Shown here piece after piece: positions 54,403 to 62,369 of a stretch of 64,000 nucleotides of DNA. The DNA lies in the NCBI GenBank assembly GCA_910576545.1, contig CAJTKM010000015.1, positions 1,084 through 65,083 on the forward strand, written 5' to 3'. A model generated the notes under the pieces. That model had not been told where the DNA came from, made no database searches, and saw only the letters and a program-made list of their open reading frames with translations. This DNA is from Lachnospiraceae bacterium (GTDB lineage Bacteria > Bacillota > Clostridia > Lachnospirales > Anaerotignaceae). The position numbers and the translations under genes are program-made. Position 1 is the stretch's first letter, and each line of letters begins with the position of its first letter.

Positions 54403-55154
54403 AAACAAACATACACAGCAACTGCGCGCTCCGCAGCATTGAAATGAAAGGGATTTGTGTAACCAGCGGGGAGGACGTTCTGCTGGAAAACGTAAATCTG
54501 ACGTTCCACTGCGGACAGCTGACAGCCCTTATCGGCAAGAACGGTGCGGGGAAAACAACGCTGATTAAGGCTCTGTTGGGAGAACGGCAATATAAAGGAA
54601 AGATTTCCTTTACAGACAGCCATGGGGCGGAAATCGCCAAGCCGAAAATTGGCTATGTACCGCAGTATCTGGATTTTGACAAAAGTATGCCGGTTTCTGT
54701 GGAGGATTTTATGGCGGCGGCAGGAAACGGGCGCGCAGTCTGGTTTGGGAAAAACAGGAAAACGCGGCAAAGCATACGGGAAACGCTGGAAAAAATGGAA
54801 TGTGGATATCTGGCAGGACGGCGGCTGGGCGCGCTGAGCGGCGGGGAACTGCAAAGGGTCCTGCTGGCAATGGCGGTGGAGCCTGTGCCTGACCTGCTGG
54901 TATTAGATGAACCTGTTTCGGGCATGGACATTGCCGGTCTGGATTTGTTTTACAGGCAGGTGACGGAGCTGCGCGATACCTGCCACATGGCGATATTGCT
55001 GGTTTCGCACGACCTGGGGCTGGTACGGAAATACGCGGACAAGGTGGTCCTACTGGATAAAACGGCAGCGGCAGAGGGCAGCGCGGAGGAGGTATTTTCC
55101 GGGGAGGCGTTTCGCGAGGCGTTCGGCTTTGAGGAGGCGGCAGAATGGAACTGA
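54399..55154 (+). CDS. znuC: Metal ABC transporter ATP-binding protein
   Basis: 251 residues. Walker A GKNGAGKTT (about 48-56), signature LSGGELQR, Walker B LLVLDEPVSGMD, switch His in LVSHDLGLV. Energises zinc/manganese uptake through the permease encoded next. It overlaps the binding-protein gene by 4 bases (ATGA). Confidence 0.9.
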   Translation: MKTNIHSNCALRSIEMKGICVTSGEDVLLENVNLTFHCGQLTALIGKNGAGKTTLIKALLGERQYKGKISFTDSHGAEIAKPKIGYVPQYLDFDKSMPVSVEDFMAAAGNGRAVWFGKNRKTRQSIRETLEKMECGYLAGRRLGALSGGELQRVLLAMAVEPVPDLLVLDEPVSGMDIAGLDLFYRQVTELRDTCHMAILLVSHDLGLVRKYADKVVLLDKTAAAEGSAEEVFSGEAFREAFGFEEAAEWN

Positions 55155-55981
55155 TATATGGATTTCTGGAAATGCTCCCGTTTGAGATGTTCCAGTATGA
55201 TTTTATGAAAAACGCCTTTCTGGCATCGGTGCTGATTGCGCCGCTGTTCGCGCTTCTGGGGACGATGGCGGTCAACAACAAAATGGCGTTTTTTTCCGAC
55301 GCTCTGGGACACAGCGCGTTTACGGGCATTGGGCTGGGCGTTCTGCTGGGGCTGGACGACCCGCTGCTGGCAATGCTTGCCTTTGGGATATTTCTGGGGC
55401 TTGTGATTACAAAGGTGAAAGCGGCAAATCTGGTTTCCTCGGATACGGTTATCAGCGTTTTTTCCTCTGCGGCGATGGCTCTGGGGATTGTGATATTATC
55501 CGCAAGGGGCGGCTTCGCGAAGTATTCTGCCTACCTGATTGGGGATATCCTGACGGTCGGGCAGGGCGACCTGCTTGTGATACTGGTTGTTTTGCTGCTG
55601 GCGTATGCGTTGTGGGCGGTATTTTATAACCGGCTGCTCCTGCTCTGTGTAAACCGTTCGCTTGCGGCAAGCAGGGGCGTGCGCGTGATGCTGACAGAAA
55701 ACCTTTTTGTTGCCATGGTTGCGGTGGCGGTCATGGTTTCCATCCGCTGGGTCGGGATTTTGATGATAAATTCCCTGCTGATACTGCCCGCGGCGGCGGC
55801 GCGCAATATTACGACAAATGCGCGCGGCTATCATTGGACGGCAGCTGCTTTCGGCCTGCTTTCCTCGCTGACGGGGCTGGGGCTCTCCTATTCGCTGGGC
55901 GTTTCCGCAGGGGCGATGATGGTGCTGACGGCGGCGGTGTTGTTTTTTGTGACGTATCTGATTGGGAAACGGGGGAAGTAA
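55145..55981 (+). CDS. znuB: Metal ABC transporter permease
   Basis: 278 residues, ABC-3 family, about eight helices. FFSDALGHSAFTGIGLGVLL and RWVGILMINSLLILPAAAAR are family signatures. It forms the channel of the importer. It overlaps the ATPase gene by 10 bases, with GGAGGCGG as the ribosome-binding site inside that gene. Confidence 0.9.
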   Translation: MELIYGFLEMLPFEMFQYDFMKNAFLASVLIAPLFALLGTMAVNNKMAFFSDALGHSAFTGIGLGVLLGLDDPLLAMLAFGIFLGLVITKVKAANLVSSDTVISVFSSAAMALGIVILSARGGFAKYSAYLIGDILTVGQGDLLVILVVLLLAYALWAVFYNRLLLLCVNRSLAASRGVRVMLTENLFVAMVAVAVMVSIRWVGILMINSLLILPAAAARNITTNARGYHWTAAAFGLLSSLTGLGLSYSLGVSAGAMMVLTAAVLFFVTYLIGKRGK

Positions 55982-55987
55982 GACAAT

Positions 55988-56017
55988 GGGCTTTGAAATT
56001 TTCTGAGCCCTTTTTTT
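55988..56017 (+). terminator. Weak terminator after the metal importer
   Basis: GGGCT (55988-55992) and AGCCC (56006-56010) with a 13-base loop, followed by seven T. Confidence 0.5.
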
Positions 56018-56117
56018 GATTCGGCGGGAGATTTTTCCGCAAAATGCAGTATAGCAATTTCAGGGGATTTGTATTATACTATAATAAAAAACGGGACGGA
56101 AAAAGGGAGGGCAGCCG

Positions 56118-56738
56118 ATGCTGGTGACGGAAATCAGGCCGCAGAAGCGGGACGAAACGCGGTATAATATCTTTATTGACGGGGAATACGCTTTTGCCCT
56201 TCCGATGCAGGATATTCTGTATTTTAAGCTGAAGGAAGGCTGTGAAACCACGGAGGAAACGGTGGAATATATCCGCCGCAATCTGATTTACATAAAAGCG
56301 CAGGACACCGCCCTGCATTATATTGGATACAAAATGCGGACGGAACAGGAAATTTACCGAAAATTGCAGGAAAAGGAATATACGGAAGACGTAATTGCCG
56401 AAGTGATGGAGTTCCTGCGGAAATACGGCTATGTTGACGACAGGGAATACTGCGAAAAATATATCCGCGAACGGCTCCGCCTGCGCCCGAAAAGCGGCTA
56501 TGCCCTGCGTATGGAACTGCGGCAGAGGGGCGTTGCGGAGAAAACCATAGAAGAAGCCCTGAACGGAACGGAAATCGACGAGGCGGGGGACGCGGCCGGC
56601 TGGCTGGAAAAAAAGGCGCGCTTCTGGCCGCCGGACGAAAAAGAGAAAAAACGTTTGCAGGGCTTTTTGCTGCGGAAGGGATATTCCTACGATGTGATAC
56701 GGGAGGCGTTCCGGCAGATGGAGGGAGATGAGGCGTAA
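56118..56738 (+). CDS. recX: Regulatory protein RecX
   Basis: 206 residues. Three-helix repeats typical of RecX: RNLIYIKAQDTALHYIGYKM, LQEKEYTEDVIAEVMEFLRK, YGYVDDREYCEKYIRERLRL, and ELRQRGVAEKTIEEAL. It caps and inhibits RecA filaments. recA is not beside it here. The stop overlaps the TPR gene start by one base (TAATG), so both are co-translated. Confidence 0.9.
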   Translation: MLVTEIRPQKRDETRYNIFIDGEYAFALPMQDILYFKLKEGCETTEETVEYIRRNLIYIKAQDTALHYIGYKMRTEQEIYRKLQEKEYTEDVIAEVMEFLRKYGYVDDREYCEKYIRERLRLRPKSGYALRMELRQRGVAEKTIEEALNGTEIDEAGDAAGWLEKKARFWPPDEKEKKRLQGFLLRKGYSYDVIREAFRQMEGDEA

Positions 56739-59503
56739 TGGCGTTTTACATGGGAGAGATTAAAAATCAGCGGAAGGAATTTATACAGGCCTATCAGGAC
56801 GGGGATTACAAAAAAGCCATTTTCCTCGGGAAACGGCTGCTGGATATTTATGAGGCGAACGAGGACTGTGAAAACATGGAATACGCCGCAGACATGAGTA
56901 ATCTTGCACTGGTGTTCGACCAGATGCGCTTTTTTGAAAAGGCGGAGGAATATTACGAAAAGGCGGCCTGGCTGAAAAAGCAATGCGGCGGGGAGTGCCT
57001 TTCTTATGCGGATACGCTGAATAATCTGGCAATCGTGTATAACCAGACGGGGCGGCAGGAGGATGCGCTCAGGCTGCACAGCAAGGCGTTGGAAATACGC
57101 GATTTGAAGCTGGGCAGGGATTCTATGGATTATATCCACAGCCTGTACCATTTGGGAAATACCTATGAGCTTATGGAAAACAACGCGAAGGCTTTGGAGA
57201 TGTTTGGCAAGGCTCTGCGGCGGGCAAGGCAGTGCGCCAGCTTTTCAGGAATGGATCTGGCGGATATCCACGGCGCGCTGGCAAGGGCGTATGACAGGCA
57301 GGGCAATTTCAAAAAAGCCATCTATTTTTATGAAATTTGTCTGGATTTGATTGAAAAGGAGCGCGGCAGTGAAAATTATTATTTTATGCTGCAAACGCTG
57401 ACGCTGGCGACAGTCTGCGAAAAGGCAGGGCTGACGGATCTGGCGGTGGAATACTGTGAAAGGGCAATCGAAATCCGCCGAAGCCTGATGAGCGAGGAGC
57501 ATCTGGATTTTATCAACAGCCTGAATAATCTGGCGGCGATCTGCTGCAAGGATAAGCAGTTTGAAAAAGCCCTGCGCCTGCACCGGGAGGCGTTGGATTT
57601 GGTGGAGCGTATGCTGGGGCGCAGCCATATTTTTTACGCTGACGCACTGAATAACCTGAGTGTGGATTACTGCGGCATGAAGGAATACAAAAAGGCACTT
57701 GCCCTGAACCAGAAAGCCCTGGCGCAAAAACGCCTGCTTTTGGGGGACAATGATCCGCAGACGGCAGCAAGCCTGATGAGCATGGGCACGCTTTATGACG
57801 ATATGGGGAAATATGCCGAGGCGATGGAGTGCTATCAGCAGGCGCTGGAAATCCGGCGCAAGGCGTTTTCCGATGGGGATTCCTGCTGTGCGGATTCGCT
57901 GACGGCGATTGGGCGGCTTTATGAGCATCAGGGCGCATACGAAGCGGCAGCAGCGGCGATACAGGAGGGGCTAGCGATTCGCCGCGCCTGCGGAGAGGGT
58001 GAAAGCAGCATATATGTATGGAGCTTGCAGCTTCTGGCGGAAATCCGCAGAAAACAGGGCGAATATGCCGCTTCTGTAGCACTCTGCCGCGAGGGTGTGA
58101 AGATTACGGAACAGCGGTACGGCGCGGTGCATCCCCGTTATGCCTCCGCACTGGAAAAGCTGGGGCTTGCCTACGAAGAAGCGGAGGATTTGGGCGAAGC
58201 TGCCGCCGCGCTGGAGCTTGCGGCGAAAATCCGCAAGGAAATGCTGGACGAGGATAACCCGCAGTATCTGGGAACACTGGAAATGCTTGCGCGTGTTTTT
58301 ACGAAGAAACGGGAATATGACAGAGCCATTGCGCTCTATCAGGAGAAAAACGACGTAAACTTTGAGGAAACGCCGCAGGAACAGCTTGCGGCGGCAAATA
58401 ACCTGCTTGCAGTCGCGAACTGTTACCGGCTGGCGGGGAATGAAGCAAAGGCGGAAGCGTATTTTGCGGAGGCGGAGGGCAAGCTGAAACGATGCGGCAC
58501 CGCGCCGGACGAAACGTACGAGGCGCGCCGGCAGGCGTATTTGACAGCGCGGGCAGAAAAGCCTGCCGCGCGGAAGAATACGGCTATGTTTGGGCTGAGC
58601 CGCCAGCAGGCGGAAAATGCGGCGCAGATGTTTGCGAAGCTGTTCGAGGAGCGCGTCCGTGATTTCGGACCAGAGGATAAAGTTGCGCTGCGGACCGCGC
58701 TGGCATTGGGCGACCTGCTGAACCGCATGGGGCGGAAGGAAGAGGCTGTGAAATGGTTCACGCTGGCGGAAAAAGAGGGCGAAGGGGAAACGTATATCCG
58801 CGCCTGCCGCTGGCTGGGGGAATACTGGCTGAAAAAAGGCGAACTGGAACAGGCATTCCGCAAGCTGGTGAATGCGAAGGAATACATTGCGGAATACGGA
58901 GATATGAAATCCGAGGACTACTGCGCGTTGCTTGGGCTTTTGGGAGATTATTATTTCCAGAAGGGCGAAAAGGACCGTGCGACGGCGTTTTACCAGCCAT
59001 GGAATAAGCTGTACAAGGAACTGCACCTGCCGTACAATGCTGTGTACGAGGCGCGTGCGGAGCGGACGGCGAGGATTTTGTCGGAGCTGAAACGCCATCA
59101 GGAGGCGGTCGAGTGTTACAGCGCGCTTGCGCTTTCCATACGGGGGCGTGAAGGGGAAACGGGGAATTTTGTACGCCTGCTGATGAAAACGGCGTCACTG
59201 CATGCCGCTTTGGGGAACAAAAAGGACACGGAAACGCTTTTGGAGCGTGCGTTGCTGTTAGGGGCGCAGGACGGCGCGGCGACTGCGGCATATGGGAGGC
59301 TTTGCGACAGAGCAGGGCGGATTTTTGCGACGGCGGGGTGTGTGGAAAAGGCGGAGGAAACGCTGCGTATGGCTTACCGGATACAGGGGGAGGGTGAGCG
59401 GTGCATGACGAAAGAGGGGCTTTCCGCGCTGATGGGGATTTTGCGGACGAAGGGGGATAAAAAGGCGTATTTAGCAGTGAAAAACGGCGAGAAGCTGGAG
59501 TGA
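56738..59503 (+). CDS. Large tetratricopeptide-repeat protein
   Basis: 921 residues made almost wholly of TPR units of the 42-residue kinesin-light-chain type (TPR_10/12), for example YADTLNNLAIVYNQTGRQED, DFINSLNNLAAICCKDKQFE and QTAASLMSMGTLYDDMGKYA. No signal peptide, membrane helix or enzymatic domain, so it is a cytoplasmic protein-binding scaffold. It is translationally coupled to recX, which suggests co-production but not a known shared task. Confidence 0.85.
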   Translation: MAFYMGEIKNQRKEFIQAYQDGDYKKAIFLGKRLLDIYEANEDCENMEYAADMSNLALVFDQMRFFEKAEEYYEKAAWLKKQCGGECLSYADTLNNLAIVYNQTGRQEDALRLHSKALEIRDLKLGRDSMDYIHSLYHLGNTYELMENNAKALEMFGKALRRARQCASFSGMDLADIHGALARAYDRQGNFKKAIYFYEICLDLIEKERGSENYYFMLQTLTLATVCEKAGLTDLAVEYCERAIEIRRSLMSEEHLDFINSLNNLAAICCKDKQFEKALRLHREALDLVERMLGRSHIFYADALNNLSVDYCGMKEYKKALALNQKALAQKRLLLGDNDPQTAASLMSMGTLYDDMGKYAEAMECYQQALEIRRKAFSDGDSCCADSLTAIGRLYEHQGAYEAAAAAIQEGLAIRRACGEGESSIYVWSLQLLAEIRRKQGEYAASVALCREGVKITEQRYGAVHPRYASALEKLGLAYEEAEDLGEAAAALELAAKIRKEMLDEDNPQYLGTLEMLARVFTKKREYDRAIALYQEKNDVNFEETPQEQLAAANNLLAVANCYRLAGNEAKAEAYFAEAEGKLKRCGTAPDETYEARRQAYLTARAEKPAARKNTAMFGLSRQQAENAAQMFAKLFEERVRDFGPEDKVALRTALALGDLLNRMGRKEEAVKWFTLAEKEGEGETYIRACRWLGEYWLKKGELEQAFRKLVNAKEYIAEYGDMKSEDYCALLGLLGDYYFQKGEKDRATAFYQPWNKLYKELHLPYNAVYEARAERTARILSELKRHQEAVECYSALALSIRGREGETGNFVRLLMKTASLHAALGNKKDTETLLERALLLGAQDGAATAAYGRLCDRAGRIFATAGCVEKAEETLRMAYRIQGEGERCMTKEGLSALMGILRTKGDKKAYLAVKNGEKLE

Positions 59504-59507
59504 GAAG

Positions 59508-59602
59508 GTTAAAACCGCGGGACTCTGTCCCGCACCCTGCAAGCCCTTTGAAAAGGGCTTGACCCTAAACTTTATTGTGCAAAGCTAAAGCTTTGCGGGG
59601 GG
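59508..59602 (-). repeat. Dispersed hairpin repeat, copy 3
   Basis: The reverse complement contains GGGTCAAGCCCTTTTCAAAG-GGCTTGCAGGG and GGGACAGAGTCCC, matching copy 2 (36311-36402) module by module, with an AAAGCTTTAGCTTTGC-type outer stem. Confidence 0.75.
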
Positions 59603-59677
59603 AGATACAGAAATAGGAAGCCTGCGGACAGGGAGATATTCGCGGGCTTTTATTTTTTATAAAAACCGGAAAAGTGG

Positions 59678-59706
59678 TTGCATGGGATTGTTTAATATGG
59701 TATTAT
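59678..59706 (+). promoter_or_regulatory. Promoter for the gene at 59767
   Basis: TTGCAT (59678-59683) and TATTAT (59701-59706) with a 17-base spacer. Confidence 0.55.
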
Positions 59707-59766
59707 TATACGTGAAAATATATAAGGTTAAATAATTTATGGTTATAAAGAAAAAGGGGGAAAGAT

Positions 59767-60168
59767 ATGCTGGATTACAGGGAGTTTTGCGGCAGAAGCG
59801 GATTTGACAGGGAGGTGGTGAACACAGACGCGATGCGGATATTTGATTTCTTTTGTCAGCCGGAGGTAATCCACAGTATGGTTGTGTTTTCGGAGGTGGG
59901 GCTTCCGGCGTTCAGCGGCATTGCAAAGGATTTGGAACGGGACTTTGCGGACGTGCCTTTGTTCCCGCTGCGGAAACTGCCGAACCGCCAGATTGCCGGG
60001 AAGATGGCGAAATTTGTGCTGGGGCATTTTGGCTATGAGCCGGTACCGGAAGGCGTGAAAAAGAATGCGAAGCTCCGTGAATTTTCACAGGCGAAGCTAT
60101 TCGGGCAGTCTGCCATTTATGCGAAAACAGGGCAGGGGCAGCTGCGTATTTCCATGGCGATACAATGA
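59767..60168 (+). CDS. Conserved-looking protein of unknown function
   Basis: 133 residues, soluble, alpha/beta composition, no signal or membrane segment. The start MLDYREFCGRSGFDREVVNT follows AAGGGGGAAAG. Mature features: an aromatic helix IFDFFCQPEVIHSMVVF and a basic C-terminal region VKKNAKLREFSQAKLFGQSA. It has its own promoter and stands alone between a repeat and rplU. No family was recognised. Confidence 0.65.
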   Translation: MLDYREFCGRSGFDREVVNTDAMRIFDFFCQPEVIHSMVVFSEVGLPAFSGIAKDLERDFADVPLFPLRKLPNRQIAGKMAKFVLGHFGYEPVPEGVKKNAKLREFSQAKLFGQSAIYAKTGQGQLRISMAIQ

Positions 60169-60222
60169 GCGTGAAACAGGCGAAGAAGTTTGAAAAAACA
60201 GTGAAATTTGGAATATTTCCTG

Positions 60223-60251
60223 TTGACAGGGTTTTGCGGCTATGTTACTAT
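60223..60251 (+). promoter_or_regulatory. Promoter of rplU-prp-rpmA
   Basis: TTGACA (60223-60228) and TACTAT (60246-60251), 17-base spacer; a TATAAT overlaps slightly further down. Confidence 0.65.
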
Positions 60252-60261
60252 AATGAAGTAT

Positions 60262-60345
60262 GTTCAACCGCGCGGAGAGGCTCTGGAAAACCGGAAAAAG
60301 TTTCGGTTGCCGAATCCGGCGAGTAAATTGCGAGGAGGTGTTCAG
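60262..60345 (+). promoter_or_regulatory. Probable L21-type leader
   Basis: About 85 bases between promoter and rplU contain a stem AACCGG-AAAAAGTTT-CGGTT-like hairpin (near 60290-60310) and CCGAATCCGG. Rfam holds an L21 leader family upstream of rplU in Firmicutes; the location and size fit, but the structure was not verified. Confidence 0.4.
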
Positions 60346-60651
60346 ATGTACGCAATTATTGAAACTGGCGGTAAGCAGTATAAGGTAGCGGAAGGCGATG
60401 TTATTACGGTAGAAAAGCTGGGCGTAGAAGCAGGTCAGGATTACACATTCGACAAGGTTCTTGTGCTGGCGAAAGACGGTGATGTAAAAATCGGCGCGCC
60501 TTATGTGGAAGGTGCGGCGGTAACAGCGTCCGTAATCGGTGACGGCAAGGAAAAGAAAGTTGTCGTTTATAAATATAAACCGAAAAAAGGCTTCCACAAG
60601 AAAAAAGGCCACAGACAGCCTTTCACAAAACTGCAGATTAAGGCATTCTAA
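60346..60651 (+). CDS. rplU: 50S ribosomal protein L21
   Basis: 101 residues from ATG 60346 after [29 protein letters not shown] and the end [16 protein letters not shown] are diagnostic. L21 binds 23S rRNA near L20. First of the conserved rplU-prp-rpmA triad. Confidence 0.96.
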   Translation: MYAIIETGGKQYKVAEGDVITVEKLGVEAGQDYTFDKVLVLAKDGDVKIGAPYVEGAAVTASVIGDGKEKKVVVYKYKPKKGFHKKKGHRQPFTKLQIKAF

Positions 60652-60657
60652 TCTGCG

Positions 60658-60990
60658 ATGATTCAGGCGAAGCTTTATCGAAAAAATGACAGGCTCTGCG
60701 GCTTTCGGATTTCCGGCCATGCGGACTATGCGCCCGGGGGGGCGGATATTGTCTGCGCGGCGGTATCGGTTTTGGCGTTTAATACGGTGAACGCTGTGGA
60801 GAAATTTACAGAGGTTCCCTTTCAATGCGAGGCTGACGCGGAAAACGGCGGATATCTCAAAGTCCTGTTCCCGATAGAGGGAATGGAGGCGGCAGATGTA
60901 CAGCTCCTTTTGGAAACGCTGGCGCTGGGGCTTGCAGGGATTGAAATGGAATATGGAAGCTACATTACTTTGAAGATTGAGGAGGTGTGA
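60658..60990 (+). CDS. prp: Ribosomal-processing cysteine protease Prp
   Basis: 110 residues. The catalytic pair is H21 (ISGHADYAPGGAD) and C33 (DIVCAAVSVLAFN). In Firmicutes Prp cuts the N-terminal extension of L27, and the downstream rpmA here does encode that extension. Only 6 bases after rplU and 3 before rpmA. Confidence 0.93.
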   Translation: MIQAKLYRKNDRLCGFRISGHADYAPGGADIVCAAVSVLAFNTVNAVEKFTEVPFQCEADAENGGYLKVLFPIEGMEAADVQLLLETLALGLAGIEMEYGSYITLKIEEV

Positions 60991-60993
60991 AGC

Positions 60994-61284
60994 ATGTTCA
61001 GATTGAACCTTCAGTTCTTCGCGCACCATAAGGGCGGCGGTTCCACAAAAAACGGCCGTGACTCCAATGCGAAAAGACTTGGCGCGAAACGTGCAGATGG
61101 TCAGTATGTTTTGGCTGGCAACATTTTATATACACAGAGGGGTACAAAAATCCACCCCGGCACAAACGTTGGCAGAGGCGGCAACGATACGCTGTTTGCC
61201 CTGGTTGACGGACGCGTGAAATACGAGAGAAAGGGCAGAGATAAAAAACAGGTTTCTGTCTATCCCGTTGAAATTGCTGAATAA
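60994..61284 (+). CDS. rpmA: 50S ribosomal protein L27 with cleavable extension
   Basis: 96 residues. [20 protein letters not shown] carries the Prp recognition sequence LNLQFFA; cleavage after F9 leaves mature L27 starting AHHKGGGST. The mature N-terminus reaches into the peptidyl-transferase centre. GGAGGTG precedes the ATG. Confidence 0.96.
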   Translation: MFRLNLQFFAHHKGGGSTKNGRDSNAKRLGAKRADGQYVLAGNILYTQRGTKIHPGTNVGRGGNDTLFALVDGRVKYERKGRDKKQVSVYPVEIAE

Positions 61285-61289
61285 GAATG

Positions 61290-61615
61290 GCGAGGGCTTC
61301 AAATGATAGCATTTGAAGCCTTGCGTTTCAAAAAAGGCTCAGGCTGCGCCTTCCGTGTAGCCGCTTCGCGGTTGCGGCAACAGCGGGCTTTGCCCGCTAT
61401 ACGAAGCCTTTTTTGAGGAACTGGCGGAATAAAGGGACTCGTTCCAGCGGCTTGCTTTGCAAGCCTTGGAACTCGCCCTTTTCCTCGGACGAACAAAGTC
61501 CGTCCTGCGGATTCCATTCAGGAAACGCTTCGTTTCCCGAACCCTTCCGCGGCATAGAATTAGGTTTTGTAAGGCTGGGCTTCAAATGATAATAGCATTT
61601 GAGGCCTTTTTTATA
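61290..61615. repeat. Hairpin array between two copies of one terminator stem
   Basis: GGCTTCAAATGATAGCATTTGAAGCC at the left and a near copy with an extra ATA (61581-61607, followed by TTTTTTA) at the right enclose a run of hairpins: an outer AAAAAAGGCT/AGCCTTTTTT pair, AGCGGGC-TTT-GCCCGCT, GGCTTGC-TTT-GCAAGCC, and GGAAACG-CTTC-GTTTCC. No ORF with a ribosome-binding site was seen. Related sequence recurs near 63899. Confidence 0.65.
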
Positions 61616-61626
61616 GGGGGAGAAAA

Positions 61627-62220
61627 ATGGCTGTTTGTGTGAACTGCAAAAAGGAAATCGGTTTTTTGAACGCGACGCGCCCTTTGTGGGAAGGTACGGA
61701 GGAAATGCTCTGCTCCAAATGCTGGAGTAAAATTGGCGCGGGCTTCATCAATAACCCGCAGATGGAGGATATTGACCGCTTTATAAAGGAAGGCTTTACG
61801 GAAGATGGGCTGGAATATCTGCGGGAGTATTATGCGTATGTCCAAGAAATGCGTCCTGCCAATATATGGGAAAAGAGATTGTATGATGACCATATGCTGA
61901 CTACGGGCTGCCATTTTGAAGGGTATTGGATTGAAAGATATATAGCGCTGGTCACAGGCTCTGTCGTGCTTGGGACAGGCTTCAGGGCAGGCTTTTCCGC
62001 AATGGCGGCAGATTTTTCCGGTACATTCTGCGATGAATTTGAAACAAAATTGGAGGATGCAAAGGATGAAGCTATAAAAAAACTAATCAGGAAATCCGTT
62101 GGGTTAGGCGGCAATGCGGTGATAGGGATAGACATTGACTATATGCAGATTGGCGGCATGGTTGGCGTTATTGCAAACGGCACAAGCGTATCGATAAAGC
62201 CGCTGGCAGGGCGGCCATGA
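61627..62220 (+). CDS. Zinc-ribbon plus YbjQ-like (UPF0145) domain protein
   Basis: 197 residues. N-terminal zinc ribbon with C4, C7, C29 and C32 (CVNC...CSKC). The C-terminal half (about 95-195) resembles the YbjQ/heavy-metal-binding UPF0145 fold: VTGSVVLGTGFRAGF, then KKLIRKSVGLGGNAVIGIDI and IANGTSVSIKPL. The physiological role of this family is unknown; YbjQ proteins form pentamers. GGGGGAG precedes the ATG. Confidence 0.75.
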   Translation: MAVCVNCKKEIGFLNATRPLWEGTEEMLCSKCWSKIGAGFINNPQMEDIDRFIKEGFTEDGLEYLREYYAYVQEMRPANIWEKRLYDDHMLTTGCHFEGYWIERYIALVTGSVVLGTGFRAGFSAMAADFSGTFCDEFETKLEDAKDEAIKKLIRKSVGLGGNAVIGIDIDYMQIGGMVGVIANGTSVSIKPLAGRP

Positions 62221-62280
62221 GATAATAGGCATTTTAGTGGGCTGTTTGGTGCAGTATAAGGATATATGATATGTTTCCGC

Positions 62281-62356
62281 CGCATTTTTGCGGCGGCAAT
62301 CGGGTCAAGGGGCTGGGCCCCTTGCGGGGTTTGGGGCAGCGCCCCAAGGTCTTAAA
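62281..62356 (+). repeat. Dispersed hairpin repeat, copy 4
   Basis: GGGTCAAGGGGCTGGGCCCC-TTGCGGGG then TTTGGGGCAGCGCCCC and AAGGTCTTAAAA. It ends 13 bases before the obgE start, so its hairpins form the immediate 5' leader of obgE. Confidence 0.75.
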
Positions 62357-62369
62357 AAGAGGTGAGAAA

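Noticed and set aside
57971-59098. A 375-codon minus-strand frame inside the TPR gene, and similar long antisense frames in pnp, the M16 peptidase, dapF, hflX and the ribosomal genes
   Set aside because: All lie opposite genes with clear family signatures and show no recognisable domains.
61290-61615. Possible CRISPR array
   Set aside because: The hairpins differ in sequence and there is no regular repeat-spacer period; only the outer stems are duplicated.
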